This document shows positions 44,282-52,654 of a stretch of DNA of 64,000 bases, one piece after another (within the stretch, counting starts at the first letter, position 1; each line of letters starts with the position of its first letter). The DNA lies in contig CALBAK010000026.1 in assembly GCA_937926445.1 (NCBI GenBank), forward strand, positions 242,340 through 306,339. The letters are read 5' to 3'. Origin of the DNA: an uncultured Alphaproteobacteria bacterium (GTDB lineage: Bacteria > Pseudomonadota > Alphaproteobacteria > Geminicoccales > Geminicoccaceae). The notes below the pieces were generated by a model, which was not told the DNA's origin, searched no databases, and was given only the letters and a program-made list of their open reading frames with translations. The translations under genes were made by a program, and so were the position numbers.

Positions 44282-45532
44282 ATGAAGCGGATCTTCTTGG
44301 GCGCGACGGCGCTCGCCTCGCTCGCGCTCGCCGCGGCGGCCGAGGCCGCCGACAAGATCAGGATCGGGGTGACCGCCACCCTCGAGGGCACTTACACGGT
44401 GCTCGGCGAGGACGGCATGCGCGGCTTCGAGGTGGCGCTGCGCAAGTGGAACCGGAAGGCGGGCGGCAAGGACCTCGAGATCGTCGTTGCTTCGACCGAC
44501 GCCACGCCCGATTCGGCGGTCCGCGCCGTGCGGAAGCTCGTCGAGCAGGACAAGGTCGATCTCGTCATCAGCCCGCTCTCGGGCTCGGAGGGCATCGCGG
44601 TCCGCGACTACGCCCACACCCAGCCGCAGATGACGTTCGTGAACGCGGCCTCGGGCGCCCAGGAGACCACCTTCGTCAATCCGGCACCCAACTTCTTCCG
44701 CTTCAACATGGACGGTGCCCAGTGGCAGGCCGGGCTCGGCGAGTACATCTACAAAAACAAGGGCTACCGCAGGATCGCCACGGTCGGCGAGGACTATTCT
44801 TTCGTCTACACCCAGGTGTTCGGGCTCGTCCTCGAGTTCTGCGGCCTGGGCGGCCAGGTCGTCGACCGCAAGTGGGTGCCGCTCGGCACCAAGGACTTCG
44901 CCTCGATCATCGCGGCTCTGCCCGACAACGTCGATGCGATCTATCTCGGTCTGGGTGGCGCCGACGCGGTCAACTTCCTGAACCAGTACGCCCAGGCGGG
45001 CGGCAACGCCAAGATCGTCGGCGGCTCGATCATGGTCGACCAGACCGTGCTCTCCTCGAAGGGGCGCGCCAAAGAGCTCCTGCTCGGCGCGGTCGCCGCC
45101 TCCGGCCAGGCCGACACCTGGGAGGACCCGCGCTGGCAGGCCTTCGTCGAGGCCTATCGGGAGGCCTTCCCGCCCGACAAGCGGTTCGCGAGCCCCTCGC
45201 TGCTCGCCACCAACTACTACAACTCGGCCTCGGCCGTCTTCACTGCCCTGGACCGGATCAACGGCGATCTTTCCGACGGTCACAAGAAGTATCGCGAGGC
45301 TCTGCAGAACCTCGTGCTCGACGCGCCCAACGGCAAGATCCGACTCGACCACAACCGCCAGGCGATCGGCACCAACTTCGTCACCGAGGTGGTGCAGGAC
45401 AAGGACGGCAACCTGGTCTCCAAGGTCGTCAAGGTGGTCGAGAACGTCAACCAGACGCTCGGTTTCCCGGAGGACGTCTTCCGCAAGATCGGTCCGCCGA
45501 GCCGCACCAACCCGGAGTGCAAGAAGTACTGA
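44282..45532 (+). CDS. LivK-like amide/branched-chain-type substrate-binding protein
   Basis: A 416-aa periplasmic receptor for the Liv-type ABC importer encoded just downstream. The signal peptide ends near AEAADK, followed by the family start IRIGVTATLEGTYTVLGEDGMRGFEVAL. Further landmarks are VVASTDATPDSAVRAVRKLV and NAASGAQETTFVNPAPNFFR. Liv-like receptors bind amino acids, amides, urea or aromatic acids, and the cluster's oxidative enzymes point to a non-amino-acid ligand. It is separated from the permease genes by an AraC regulator. Confidence 0.9.
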   Translation: MKRIFLGATALASLALAAAAEAADKIRIGVTATLEGTYTVLGEDGMRGFEVALRKWNRKAGGKDLEIVVASTDATPDSAVRAVRKLVEQDKVDLVISPLSGSEGIAVRDYAHTQPQMTFVNAASGAQETTFVNPAPNFFRFNMDGAQWQAGLGEYIYKNKGYRRIATVGEDYSFVYTQVFGLVLEFCGLGGQVVDRKWVPLGTKDFASIIAALPDNVDAIYLGLGGADAVNFLNQYAQAGGNAKIVGGSIMVDQTVLSSKGRAKELLLGAVAASGQADTWEDPRWQAFVEAYREAFPPDKRFASPSLLATNYYNSASAVFTALDRINGDLSDGHKKYREALQNLVLDAPNGKIRLDHNRQAIGTNFVTEVVQDKDGNLVSKVVKVVENVNQTLGFPEDVFRKIGPPSRTNPECKKY

Positions 45533-45693
45533 GCGGCCCGGGCGCACGGCGCGGCCGGGGCCCGTGCCGTGCGCTTTCCCGTCGGCTCCGCGCCTCCCCG
45601 TCGAGGCCCGGCGCGCCGAGGGCTTGCGCTCCCGGCCCGGGTCGGCGATCCAATCGGCCCGGGAGCGCAGAGAGAGACGACGGGGAGGCAGGC

Positions 45694-46569
45694 TTGAGCA
45701 GCGCGCTCGCCATCTGCCACGGGGCTTTCGGCCGGGCGACGCTCTACCGGCTCGACCGGGCGATGCTCACCCACGCCCATCGCGAGGGGCATCTGGTCTT
45801 CTTCCTCGAGGGCGAGCCCGCCACGCTCCTGGTCGACGGGCGACCGCAGCCGACCGGCCCGGACGTCGCGGTGGCGATCGATCCCTGGGCGCCGCACGCC
45901 CACCGGCCGGCCGCCCCCGGGGCGGCGGGGCTGTTCCTCGTCCTCTACGTGCGCCCCGACTGGTTCGCGGCGACCACCGGGCTCGGCGCCGGCACGCTTC
46001 GCTTCGGCGCCCCGCGGATCGAGCTCTCGGGCTCGCTCGAGGGCCGCATCAGGCGCGTGGTGGCGCTTCTCGCCGAGCCGCGCGGCGACGGCCGGCTCGA
46101 GGACGCGCTCCTCGAGCTCACCGCCGCCTGCTTCGAGCGCTCCTGGCAGGGGGTCTCGCCGAGCCCGGCTCCGGCCCGGCGCGGGCCGATCGATTTCCGG
46201 GTGCGCCGGGCCATGCGGCTCATCGGCGAGCGGTTCGCCGAGGACCTCTCCTTCGACCGGGTGGCGCGCGAGGCCGGCCTGTCGCGGCCGCACTTCTACA
46301 AGATGTTCCGCGACCAGCTCGGGCTCACGCCCGCTCTCTATCTCGGTCTGTTGCGGGTCGAGGCGGCGCTCGAGCGGCTGTTGGCTTCCGATCGCTCGGT
46401 CACCGAGATCGGCCACGAGCTCGGCTTCGCCTGTCAGAGCAGCTTCACCCGCTTCTTCACCGCCCATGTCGGCCCCTCGCCGAGCGAGTACCGGCGCCGG
46501 GCCAGGCTCCTGGGCACGCGCGATTTCCAGACTCGGCGCTATGGTCGGGAGGGTGCCTTCGCGGAATAG
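45694..46569 (+). CDS. AraC-family transcriptional regulator
   Basis: A 291-aa regulator with an N-terminal cupin-like sensor domain (about 1-140, including THAHREGHLVFFLEG and DPWAPHAHRP) and a C-terminal double HTH (about 180-280). The HTH shows LSFDRVAREAGLSRPHFYKMFRDQLG and FACQSSFTRFF. TTG 45694 is supported by GGGGAGG 6-7 nt upstream; no ATG fits. Placed between the receptor and permease genes, it very likely controls this cluster in response to the imported substrate. Confidence 0.87.
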   Translation: MSSALAICHGAFGRATLYRLDRAMLTHAHREGHLVFFLEGEPATLLVDGRPQPTGPDVAVAIDPWAPHAHRPAAPGAAGLFLVLYVRPDWFAATTGLGAGTLRFGAPRIELSGSLEGRIRRVVALLAEPRGDGRLEDALLELTAACFERSWQGVSPSPAPARRGPIDFRVRRAMRLIGERFAEDLSFDRVAREAGLSRPHFYKMFRDQLGLTPALYLGLLRVEAALERLLASDRSVTEIGHELGFACQSSFTRFFTAHVGPSPSEYRRRARLLGTRDFQTRRYGREGAFAE

Positions 46570-46641
46570 TGCCGTCGCGGACCGGCGGGTCGCTCGCGGG
46601 GGCGGCGGCCGGCCGGTCCGGATCGGGAGGCCGGATCGGTC

Positions 46642-47706
46642 GTGATCGCGCGCAGCGGGCCGGACGGTGGCGGTGTCGAGGGTGCGGGCCGCGGCGTGCT
46701 CGGTTGGATCGAGCGACGGCCGCTCGCCGCACTCCTGCTCGCGCTCGCCGTCGTGCTCCTCCTCTGGCTCGTGCTCGCCGACTGGCCGGACGAGGTCGAG
46801 CGTTGGCTCGGCCGCAAGCGGGTCTTCGTGAGCGCGCTCTTCAACGGGATCACGCTCGGCGGGCTCTACTTCCTGGTCGCCACCGGCTTCACGCTGATCT
46901 TCGGGCTCATGCGCAACGTCAATTTGGCGCACGGCTCGCTCTATTTGTTCGGCGGCTATCTCGGCTACACGACCGTCCAGGCGACCGGCTTGTGGCTGCC
47001 CGCCTTCGTCGTCGCCTTCGTCCTCGTGGCGATCGCCGGGCTCCTCCTCCAGACCCTCGTCTTCCGCCACATGGAGGGCGAAGAGCTGCGCCAGACGCTG
47101 GTCACGATCGGACTCTCGATCGTCTTCGCCGATCTCATGCTCTGGGTGTGGGGAGGCGACTTCTATCAGATCCCCACCCCCGAATGGCTCGCAGGCCCGG
47201 TCGAGCTGCCGATCGTGCTCGACGTCCGGCCGAACGGCGAGCCGATCTATCTGCGCTACCCGCGGGTGCGGCTCGTGATCTTCGCGGCCTCGGTGGTGAT
47301 CGGCGTGCTGCTCTGGCTCGCCATCAACCGCACGCGGGTGGGCATGCTTATCCGCGCCGGGGTCGACGATCGCGAGATGCTCGCGGCTTCGGGCGTGCCG
47401 ATCCAGTTGCTCTTCGCTCTCGTCTTCGCCTTCGGCGCCGGGCTCGCCGGCATGGCGGGGGTGGTGGGCGGCACCTTCCAGTCGATCTCGCCGGGCGAGG
47501 ACACCCGCTTCCTCTTGGCCTCGCTCGTCGTCGTCATCGTCGGCGGGCTCGGCTCGATCCCCGGGGCGGCGCTCGGCGCGCTTCTGATCGGCCTCGCCGA
47601 GCAGTTCGGCTCGGTCTACCTGCCGACCTACGCCATCGTCTTCAGCTTCCTAGTCATGGTCCTGGTCCTGGCCTTCCGGCCGCAGGGCCTGTTGGCGATG
47701 CGCTGA
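46642..47706 (+). CDS. Liv-type ABC permease, LivH-like
   Basis: A 354-aa inner-membrane permease with about eight to nine helices. The family start FNGITLGGLYFLVATGFTLIFGLMRNVNLAHGSLY and the closing VVIVGGLGSIPGAALGALLIGL are present. The extra ~45-residue N-terminus contains one additional hydrophobic stretch. It forms the translocation pore with the LivM-like protein, whose gene starts 4 nt downstream. Confidence 0.93.
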   Translation: MIARSGPDGGGVEGAGRGVLGWIERRPLAALLLALAVVLLLWLVLADWPDEVERWLGRKRVFVSALFNGITLGGLYFLVATGFTLIFGLMRNVNLAHGSLYLFGGYLGYTTVQATGLWLPAFVVAFVLVAIAGLLLQTLVFRHMEGEELRQTLVTIGLSIVFADLMLWVWGGDFYQIPTPEWLAGPVELPIVLDVRPNGEPIYLRYPRVRLVIFAASVVIGVLLWLAINRTRVGMLIRAGVDDREMLAASGVPIQLLFALVFAFGAGLAGMAGVVGGTFQSISPGEDTRFLLASLVVVIVGGLGSIPGAALGALLIGLAEQFGSVYLPTYAIVFSFLVMVLVLAFRPQGLLAMR

Positions 47707-47710
47707 CCCC

Positions 47711-48772
47711 ATGGCCGCCGCACGTCCGGGCTTCGCGAGCGCGACCGGGGCCCCCGCGACCGACCGCGAGGCCGCGGTTCCGCCGGCCGCCTGGATCGGT
47801 GCCCTCGTCCTCCTCTTTTTGCCGGCGATCGCCTCGGACTTCTTCCTGGTCCAGGTGTTCGGCTGGGCGCTGATCCTGGGCACGATCGCCCTCTCCCTGC
47901 AGTTCCTCGCGGGCTACGGGGGGATGGTGAGCCTCGTGCAGATGACGGTGGCGGGCTTCGCCGGCTACATGGTGGCGATACTCGGCACCTCGGGCCTCGC
48001 CCAGATCAGTTTGGGGTGGCCCTTCTGGCTCGCCGTGCCGGCCGCGATCCTCCTGGCCGTGCTCTTCGGCACGCTCTCCGGGGCGCTCGCGGTCAGGACC
48101 GCCGGCATCTACACGATCGTGATCACCCTCGCGATCGCCGCCGCCTTCTTCTACTTCACCCGCCAGAACGAGACCGTCTTCGGTGGTTTCCTCGGCTTCA
48201 ACGGCGTGCGCGCCCCGGTCTTCTGGGGGATCGACTGGCGCTCGCCCGTGCCTTTCTACTATCTCTGCCTCGCTTGGGCGGCGATCGCCTGGGGGCTCGT
48301 CGTCTGGGTTATCCGCGCCCCCTTCGGCCTCGCGCTGCAGGGTATCCGCGACAATCCCCGTCGGATGGCGGCGCTCGGTTTCGACGTCACTGCACACCGG
48401 ATCGCGGCCTACGCCTTCGCCGCCTTCCTCGCCGCTCCGGCCGGCATCCTGTTGACCTGGCTCAACGGCCAGATCGCCCCCGGCACGGTCGGCATCGGCC
48501 CGGTGATCGACGTGCTCGTGATCGCGGTCGTGGGCGGGCTCGGCCGGCCGATCGGGCCCTTCATCGGCGCGCTCCTCTACGTGCTGCTGCGGATCTTCGC
48601 CCTCGACGCGCTCGTCGCCCTCGGCCTCTCCGGTCAGCGCTTCCAGCTCCTGATCGGCCTCGGCTTCCTGGTCACCGTGCTGTTCTCGCCGGACGGGATC
48701 CTGGGTTTGTGGGAGCGGGCGCGCCGGCGGCGGGCGGCGACCGCTGCCGCAGGCACGGCGGGAGGGCGCTGA
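47711..48772 (+). CDS. Liv-type ABC permease, LivM-like
   Basis: A 353-aa permease. LivM landmarks are LQFLAGYGGMVSLVQMTVAGFAGY, the ALAVRTAGIYTIVITLA segment, RDNPRRMAALGFDV (the EAA-like coupling loop) and VVGGLGRPIGPFIGALLY. Its TGA stop overlaps the ATG of the ATPase gene by one base (TGATG). Confidence 0.93.
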   Translation: MAAARPGFASATGAPATDREAAVPPAAWIGALVLLFLPAIASDFFLVQVFGWALILGTIALSLQFLAGYGGMVSLVQMTVAGFAGYMVAILGTSGLAQISLGWPFWLAVPAAILLAVLFGTLSGALAVRTAGIYTIVITLAIAAAFFYFTRQNETVFGGFLGFNGVRAPVFWGIDWRSPVPFYYLCLAWAAIAWGLVVWVIRAPFGLALQGIRDNPRRMAALGFDVTAHRIAAYAFAAFLAAPAGILLTWLNGQIAPGTVGIGPVIDVLVIAVVGGLGRPIGPFIGALLYVLLRIFALDALVALGLSGQRFQLLIGLGFLVTVLFSPDGILGLWERARRRRAATAAAGTAGGR

Positions 48773-49557
48773 TGGCCACCGCGATCGCCGAGCGGCTCTC
48801 CGCCACGGGCACGGTCAACGCGCTCGAGCTCAGAGGCGTCACCAAGCAGTTCGGGGCGCTGGTCGCCTTGTCGGACGTGACCTTGAGCGTGCGGCCGGGC
48901 GAGCGGCGAGCGATCCTGGGCTCCAACGGCGCCGGCAAGACCACACTTCTGAACTGCATCACGGGCGACTTCCCGGCGAGCTCGGGCACGATCCGCTTCT
49001 TCGGCGAGGACGTCACGCGCTTCCCGGCGCACGAGCGGATCCGCCGGGGGCTCCGGCGGACCTACCAGATCTCGCTCTTGTTCGGCGGGCTCTCGGTGCT
49101 CGACAATGTCTATCTCGCCTGCCTCGGGGTCTCGCGCGGCCGCTTCTCGCTCCTGCGCCCCAAGCGCGACGACGCGCTCCTCGAGAGCGCCCGCACCCTC
49201 GTCCACGCCGTTCACCTGGATGCGGTCGCCGAGCGCAGGGTGGCCGAGCTCGCCCACGGCCAGCAGCGCCAGCTCGAGGTCGCGCTCGCGCTCGCCGGCG
49301 CGCCGCGCTTCCTCCTCTTCGACGAGCCGGCGGCCGGGCTGTCGCCCGCCGAGCGGTCCGATCTCGTGGCCATCCTGAACGGCCTGCCCGCGCACATGGG
49401 CTTCATCATCATCGAGCACGACATGGACGTGGCGCTGCGGGTGGTCGAGAGCGTCACCCTCATGCACGAGGGGCGGATCTTCAAAGAGGGCACGCCCGAA
49501 GAGATCGAAGCCGACCCCGAGGTGCAGGAGCTCTATCTGGGGCACGGCCATGGCTGA
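48772..49557 (+). CDS. Liv-type ABC ATPase, LivG-like
   Basis: A 261-aa ATPase with GSNGAGKTT (Walker A), a signature replaced by LAHGQQRQLEVALAL (normally LSYGxQR), FLLFDEPAAGL (Walker B) and IIIEHDMDVAL (switch His). The FGALVALSDV start is typical of LivG. It overlaps the next gene by 8 nt, and the two ATPases should act as a heterodimer. Confidence 0.92.
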   Translation: MATAIAERLSATGTVNALELRGVTKQFGALVALSDVTLSVRPGERRAILGSNGAGKTTLLNCITGDFPASSGTIRFFGEDVTRFPAHERIRRGLRRTYQISLLFGGLSVLDNVYLACLGVSRGRFSLLRPKRDDALLESARTLVHAVHLDAVAERRVAELAHGQQRQLEVALALAGAPRFLLFDEPAAGLSPAERSDLVAILNGLPAHMGFIIIEHDMDVALRVVESVTLMHEGRIFKEGTPEEIEADPEVQELYLGHGHG

Positions 49558-51784
49558 GCCGCGCCGGACCGCCGCGTCGAGCGCGCTCTCGATCAAGGGC
49601 CTGCACGTCCATTACGGTCGCTCGCACGCGCTCCAAGGCGTCGACCTCGAGTTGCCGCGCGGCGTGCTCGGCCTCGTCGGCCGCAACGGCATGGGCAAGA
49701 CCACGCTCTGCAAGGCGATCATGGGCCTCGTTGCGCCGAGCGCGGGCTCGATCCGCTTCAAGGGCGAGGAGCTCGTGGGCCGCAGCCCGACCGAGATCGC
49801 CCGAGCCGGCGTCGGCTACGTCCCGCAGGGCCGCCGGCTCTGGCGGTCCTTGACGGTGGACGAGCATCTGCGGCTCGTCGCCGGTTCCGGGCAGAGCCGC
49901 GGGCCCTGGTCGATCGAGCGGATCTACGAGACCTTCCCGCGCCTCGCCGAACGGCGGAACAACGGGGGTGCGCAGCTGTCGGGTGGCGAGCAGCAGATGC
50001 TGGCGATCGCCCGGGCGCTGTTGCGCAACCCCGAGCTCCTGGTCATGGACGAGCCGACCGAGGGGCTCGCACCCGTGATCGTCGAGCAGGTCGAGCGGCT
50101 CCTCCATCGGCTGGGCGAGGAGGGCGAGATGGCCATCCTCGTCGTCGAGCAGAACCTCGCGGTCGCCACCGCGGTCGCCGAGCGGGTGGCGATCATGGTC
50201 AACGGCCGGATCTTCCGGGTGATGGAGAGCGCCCGGCTCGCGGCCGACCGCGACCTGCAGCAGCGTCTTCTGGGTGTCGGCCGCCACGCGCACGAGGACC
50301 TCGAGGCGCAGGCGGTCGAGCCCGCGGCCGAGTCGGCCGCGGGCGAGACGCGCCGGCCGGTCGGGCGCGGTCCGCGCAAGGTGTGGAACTCCAACCCGGT
50401 CCTGCCCACTCGCTGGTCGCAGCCCTCGAGCCTCGCCCGGATCGAGGCGACCGCCCGCATCCTCTCGGCCGGGGAGCCGCTCGCCGCGGCCGAGCGACCG
50501 CGCGAGCCCACGCCCTTGCGCCCGCTCGCCGCTCCGGGCGAGGCCGTGGTGCTGGTCGTAGGCACGCTAGACACCAAGGGCGCGGAGCTCCGCTTCGTGC
50601 GCGACCAGATCCGCGAGGCGGGGCTGCGGACCCGGCTCGTCGATCTCTCGACCTCGGGCAAGCCGTCCTCGGCCGACGTCACACCACAGCAAGTGGCGCT
50701 CTTCCACCCGCAGGGGCCGAACGCGGTCTTCACGGGCGACCGCGGCCGCTCCGTTGCGGCGATGGCCGAGGCGTTCGTGCACTGGATCCGCCGGCAGGAG
50801 GGAATCGCCGGGATCGTCGCCGCCGGCGGCTCGGGCGGCACGGCGATGGCCACCCCGGCCATGCGGGAACTGCCGGTGGGCGTGCCCAAGGTCATGGTCT
50901 CGACCGTGGTGGCGGGCGACGTGCGCCGCTTCGTCGAGGCCTCCGACATCGTGCTCGTGCCGGCGGTGACCGACGTCCAGGGCCTCAATCGGGTGAGCCG
51001 GGAGATCCTGGGCAACGCCGCGCATGCCCTCGTCGGCATGGTCAAGCACCGGCTCGAGGCGCGCGCGAAGCTCGCCCGCGGGCCGGCGCGGTCCGATCTG
51101 CCGGCCATCGGTCTCACCATGTTCGGCGTGACCACCCCGGCCGTGCAGCGGATCGCGAGGGCGCTCGAGGGCGAGGTCGACTGTCTCGTCTTCCACGCCA
51201 CCGGGATCGGCGGCATGGCGATGGAGAAGCTGGTCGAGGGCGGCCAGCTCGTGGGTGCCATCGACCTCACCACGACCGAGATCGCCGATCTCCTGGTGGG
51301 CGGGGTGCTCGCCTGCACCGAGGATCGGCTCGGCGCCTTCGTCCGCACGCGGGTGCCCTACATCGGCTCCTGCGGAGCGCTCGACATGGTCAATTTCGGG
51401 CCACCCGACACGGTGCCGGCGGCCTTCCGCGGCCGGCTGTTCTATCGCCACAACCCCCAGGTCACGCTCATGCGGACAACGGCCGAGGAGTGCGAGCGGA
51501 TCGGCCGCTGGATCGCCGAGCGGCTCAACCGGATGGACGGGCCCGTCACCTTCTTCCTGCCCGAAGGCGGGCTGTCGGCCCTCGACGCTCCGGGCGAGCC
51601 CTTCCACGATCCGCAGGCCGATCGGGTGCTCTTCGCGACGCTCGAGGCGCTCGTGCGGCCCACCGCTTCGCGCCGGCTCGTCCGGCTGCCGCACCATGTC
51701 AACGACCCGGCCTTCGCGGATGCGCTCGTGCGCGCCTTCCGCTCGCAGCACGGCGCGCTGTTGCGGCGCCGGGCCGGGAGGTGA
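49550..51784 (+). CDS. LivF-like ABC ATPase fused to a Tm-1-like (UPF0261) domain
   Basis: A 744-aa fusion. Residues ~12-245 are a LivF-like ATPase with GRNGMGKTT, LSGGEQQMLAIARAL and LLVMDEPTEGL. Residues ~246-330 form a linker without a known fold. Residues ~332-735 match the Tm-1-like/UPF0261 family (LVVGTLDTKGAELRFV, GGSGGTAMATPAMRELPVG, TTTEIADLLVGGVL). The reading frame is continuous with no stop or internal start site of note. UPF0261 proteins usually pair with PEP-hydrolase-family TIM barrels, and one is encoded 3 nt downstream. The fusion physically ties substrate import to that unknown chemistry. Confidence 0.88.
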   Translation: MAEPRRTAASSALSIKGLHVHYGRSHALQGVDLELPRGVLGLVGRNGMGKTTLCKAIMGLVAPSAGSIRFKGEELVGRSPTEIARAGVGYVPQGRRLWRSLTVDEHLRLVAGSGQSRGPWSIERIYETFPRLAERRNNGGAQLSGGEQQMLAIARALLRNPELLVMDEPTEGLAPVIVEQVERLLHRLGEEGEMAILVVEQNLAVATAVAERVAIMVNGRIFRVMESARLAADRDLQQRLLGVGRHAHEDLEAQAVEPAAESAAGETRRPVGRGPRKVWNSNPVLPTRWSQPSSLARIEATARILSAGEPLAAAERPREPTPLRPLAAPGEAVVLVVGTLDTKGAELRFVRDQIREAGLRTRLVDLSTSGKPSSADVTPQQVALFHPQGPNAVFTGDRGRSVAAMAEAFVHWIRRQEGIAGIVAAGGSGGTAMATPAMRELPVGVPKVMVSTVVAGDVRRFVEASDIVLVPAVTDVQGLNRVSREILGNAAHALVGMVKHRLEARAKLARGPARSDLPAIGLTMFGVTTPAVQRIARALEGEVDCLVFHATGIGGMAMEKLVEGGQLVGAIDLTTTEIADLLVGGVLACTEDRLGAFVRTRVPYIGSCGALDMVNFGPPDTVPAAFRGRLFYRHNPQVTLMRTTAEECERIGRWIAERLNRMDGPVTFFLPEGGLSALDAPGEPFHDPQADRVLFATLEALVRPTASRRLVRLPHHVNDPAFADALVRAFRSQHGALLRRRAGR

Positions 51785-51787
51785 GGG

Positions 51788-52654
51788 ATGGGGAGGCTCG
51801 CGAGAGAGGCGATAGTCGAGCGGCTGCGCGCGAAGGTCGAACGCGGCGAGCCGATTGTGGGAGGTGGCGCCGGCACCGGGATCTCCGCCAAGGCGGAAGA
51901 AGCGGGCGGCATCGATCTGATCGTGATCTACAATTCCGGGCGCTACCGGATGGCCGGGCGCGGCTCCTTGGCCGGCCTCATGCCCTATGGCGACGCCAAT
52001 GCGGTCCTCCTCGAGCTCGCCGCAGAGGTCCTGCCGGTGGTGCGGCACACGCCCGTACTCGCGGGTGTCTGTGCGAGCGATCCCTTCCGGAACATGGACC
52101 TGTTTTTGGACGAGCTCGCCCGGCTCGGCTTTGCAGGTGTGCAGAACTTCCCGACCGTCGGGCTGATCGACGGCACCTTCCGGCAGAACCTCGAGGAGAC
52201 CGGGATGGGCTACGGCCTCGAGGTCGAGCTCGTCCGGCTGGCGCGGGGCAAGGACCTCCTCACCACACCCTACGTGTTCTCGGCCGAGGATGCGCGGGCG
52301 ATGGCCGAGGCCGGGGCCGACCTCCTCGTCTGCCATCTCGGGCTCACGGCCGGCGGGACGATCGGGGCACGGACCACGCTGCCGCTCGAGGCGGCGCCGG
52401 GTCTCGTCGACGAATGGGCCGAGGCGGCGCTCGCCGTTCGCCCCGAGATCCTCGTGCTCGTGCACGGCGGACCGGTCGCCACACCGGAAGATGCCCGTTT
52501 CGTGCTCGAGCGGAGCCGGCACTGCCACGGCTTCTACGGCGCCTCCTCGATCGAGCGGCTGCCGGTGGAGCGAGCGATCGCCGAGGAAGTCCGTAAGTTC
52601 CAATCGATCCGCCCGGCCGGTCGGGCCGTGGCCCAGGGAGGCGAGAGCGCATGA
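51788..52654 (+). CDS. PEP-hydrolase-family TIM-barrel protein
   Basis: A 288-aa protein of the 'phosphoenolpyruvate hydrolase family' (TIM-barrel signal-transduction) group related to the isocitrate-lyase/PEP-mutase superfamily. It has [31 protein letters not shown], the GLMPYGDAN loop, [13 protein letters not shown] and the final [12 protein letters not shown]. It is the usual partner of UPF0261 proteins and may use a small keto-acid or a lipid head-group. GGAGGTGAGGG precedes ATG 51788. Its stop overlaps the flotillin start (ATGA). Confidence 0.85.
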   Translation: MGRLAREAIVERLRAKVERGEPIVGGGAGTGISAKAEEAGGIDLIVIYNSGRYRMAGRGSLAGLMPYGDANAVLLELAAEVLPVVRHTPVLAGVCASDPFRNMDLFLDELARLGFAGVQNFPTVGLIDGTFRQNLEETGMGYGLEVELVRLARGKDLLTTPYVFSAEDARAMAEAGADLLVCHLGLTAGGTIGARTTLPLEAAPGLVDEWAEAALAVRPEILVLVHGGPVATPEDARFVLERSRHCHGFYGASSIERLPVERAIAEEVRKFQSIRPAGRAVAQGGESA

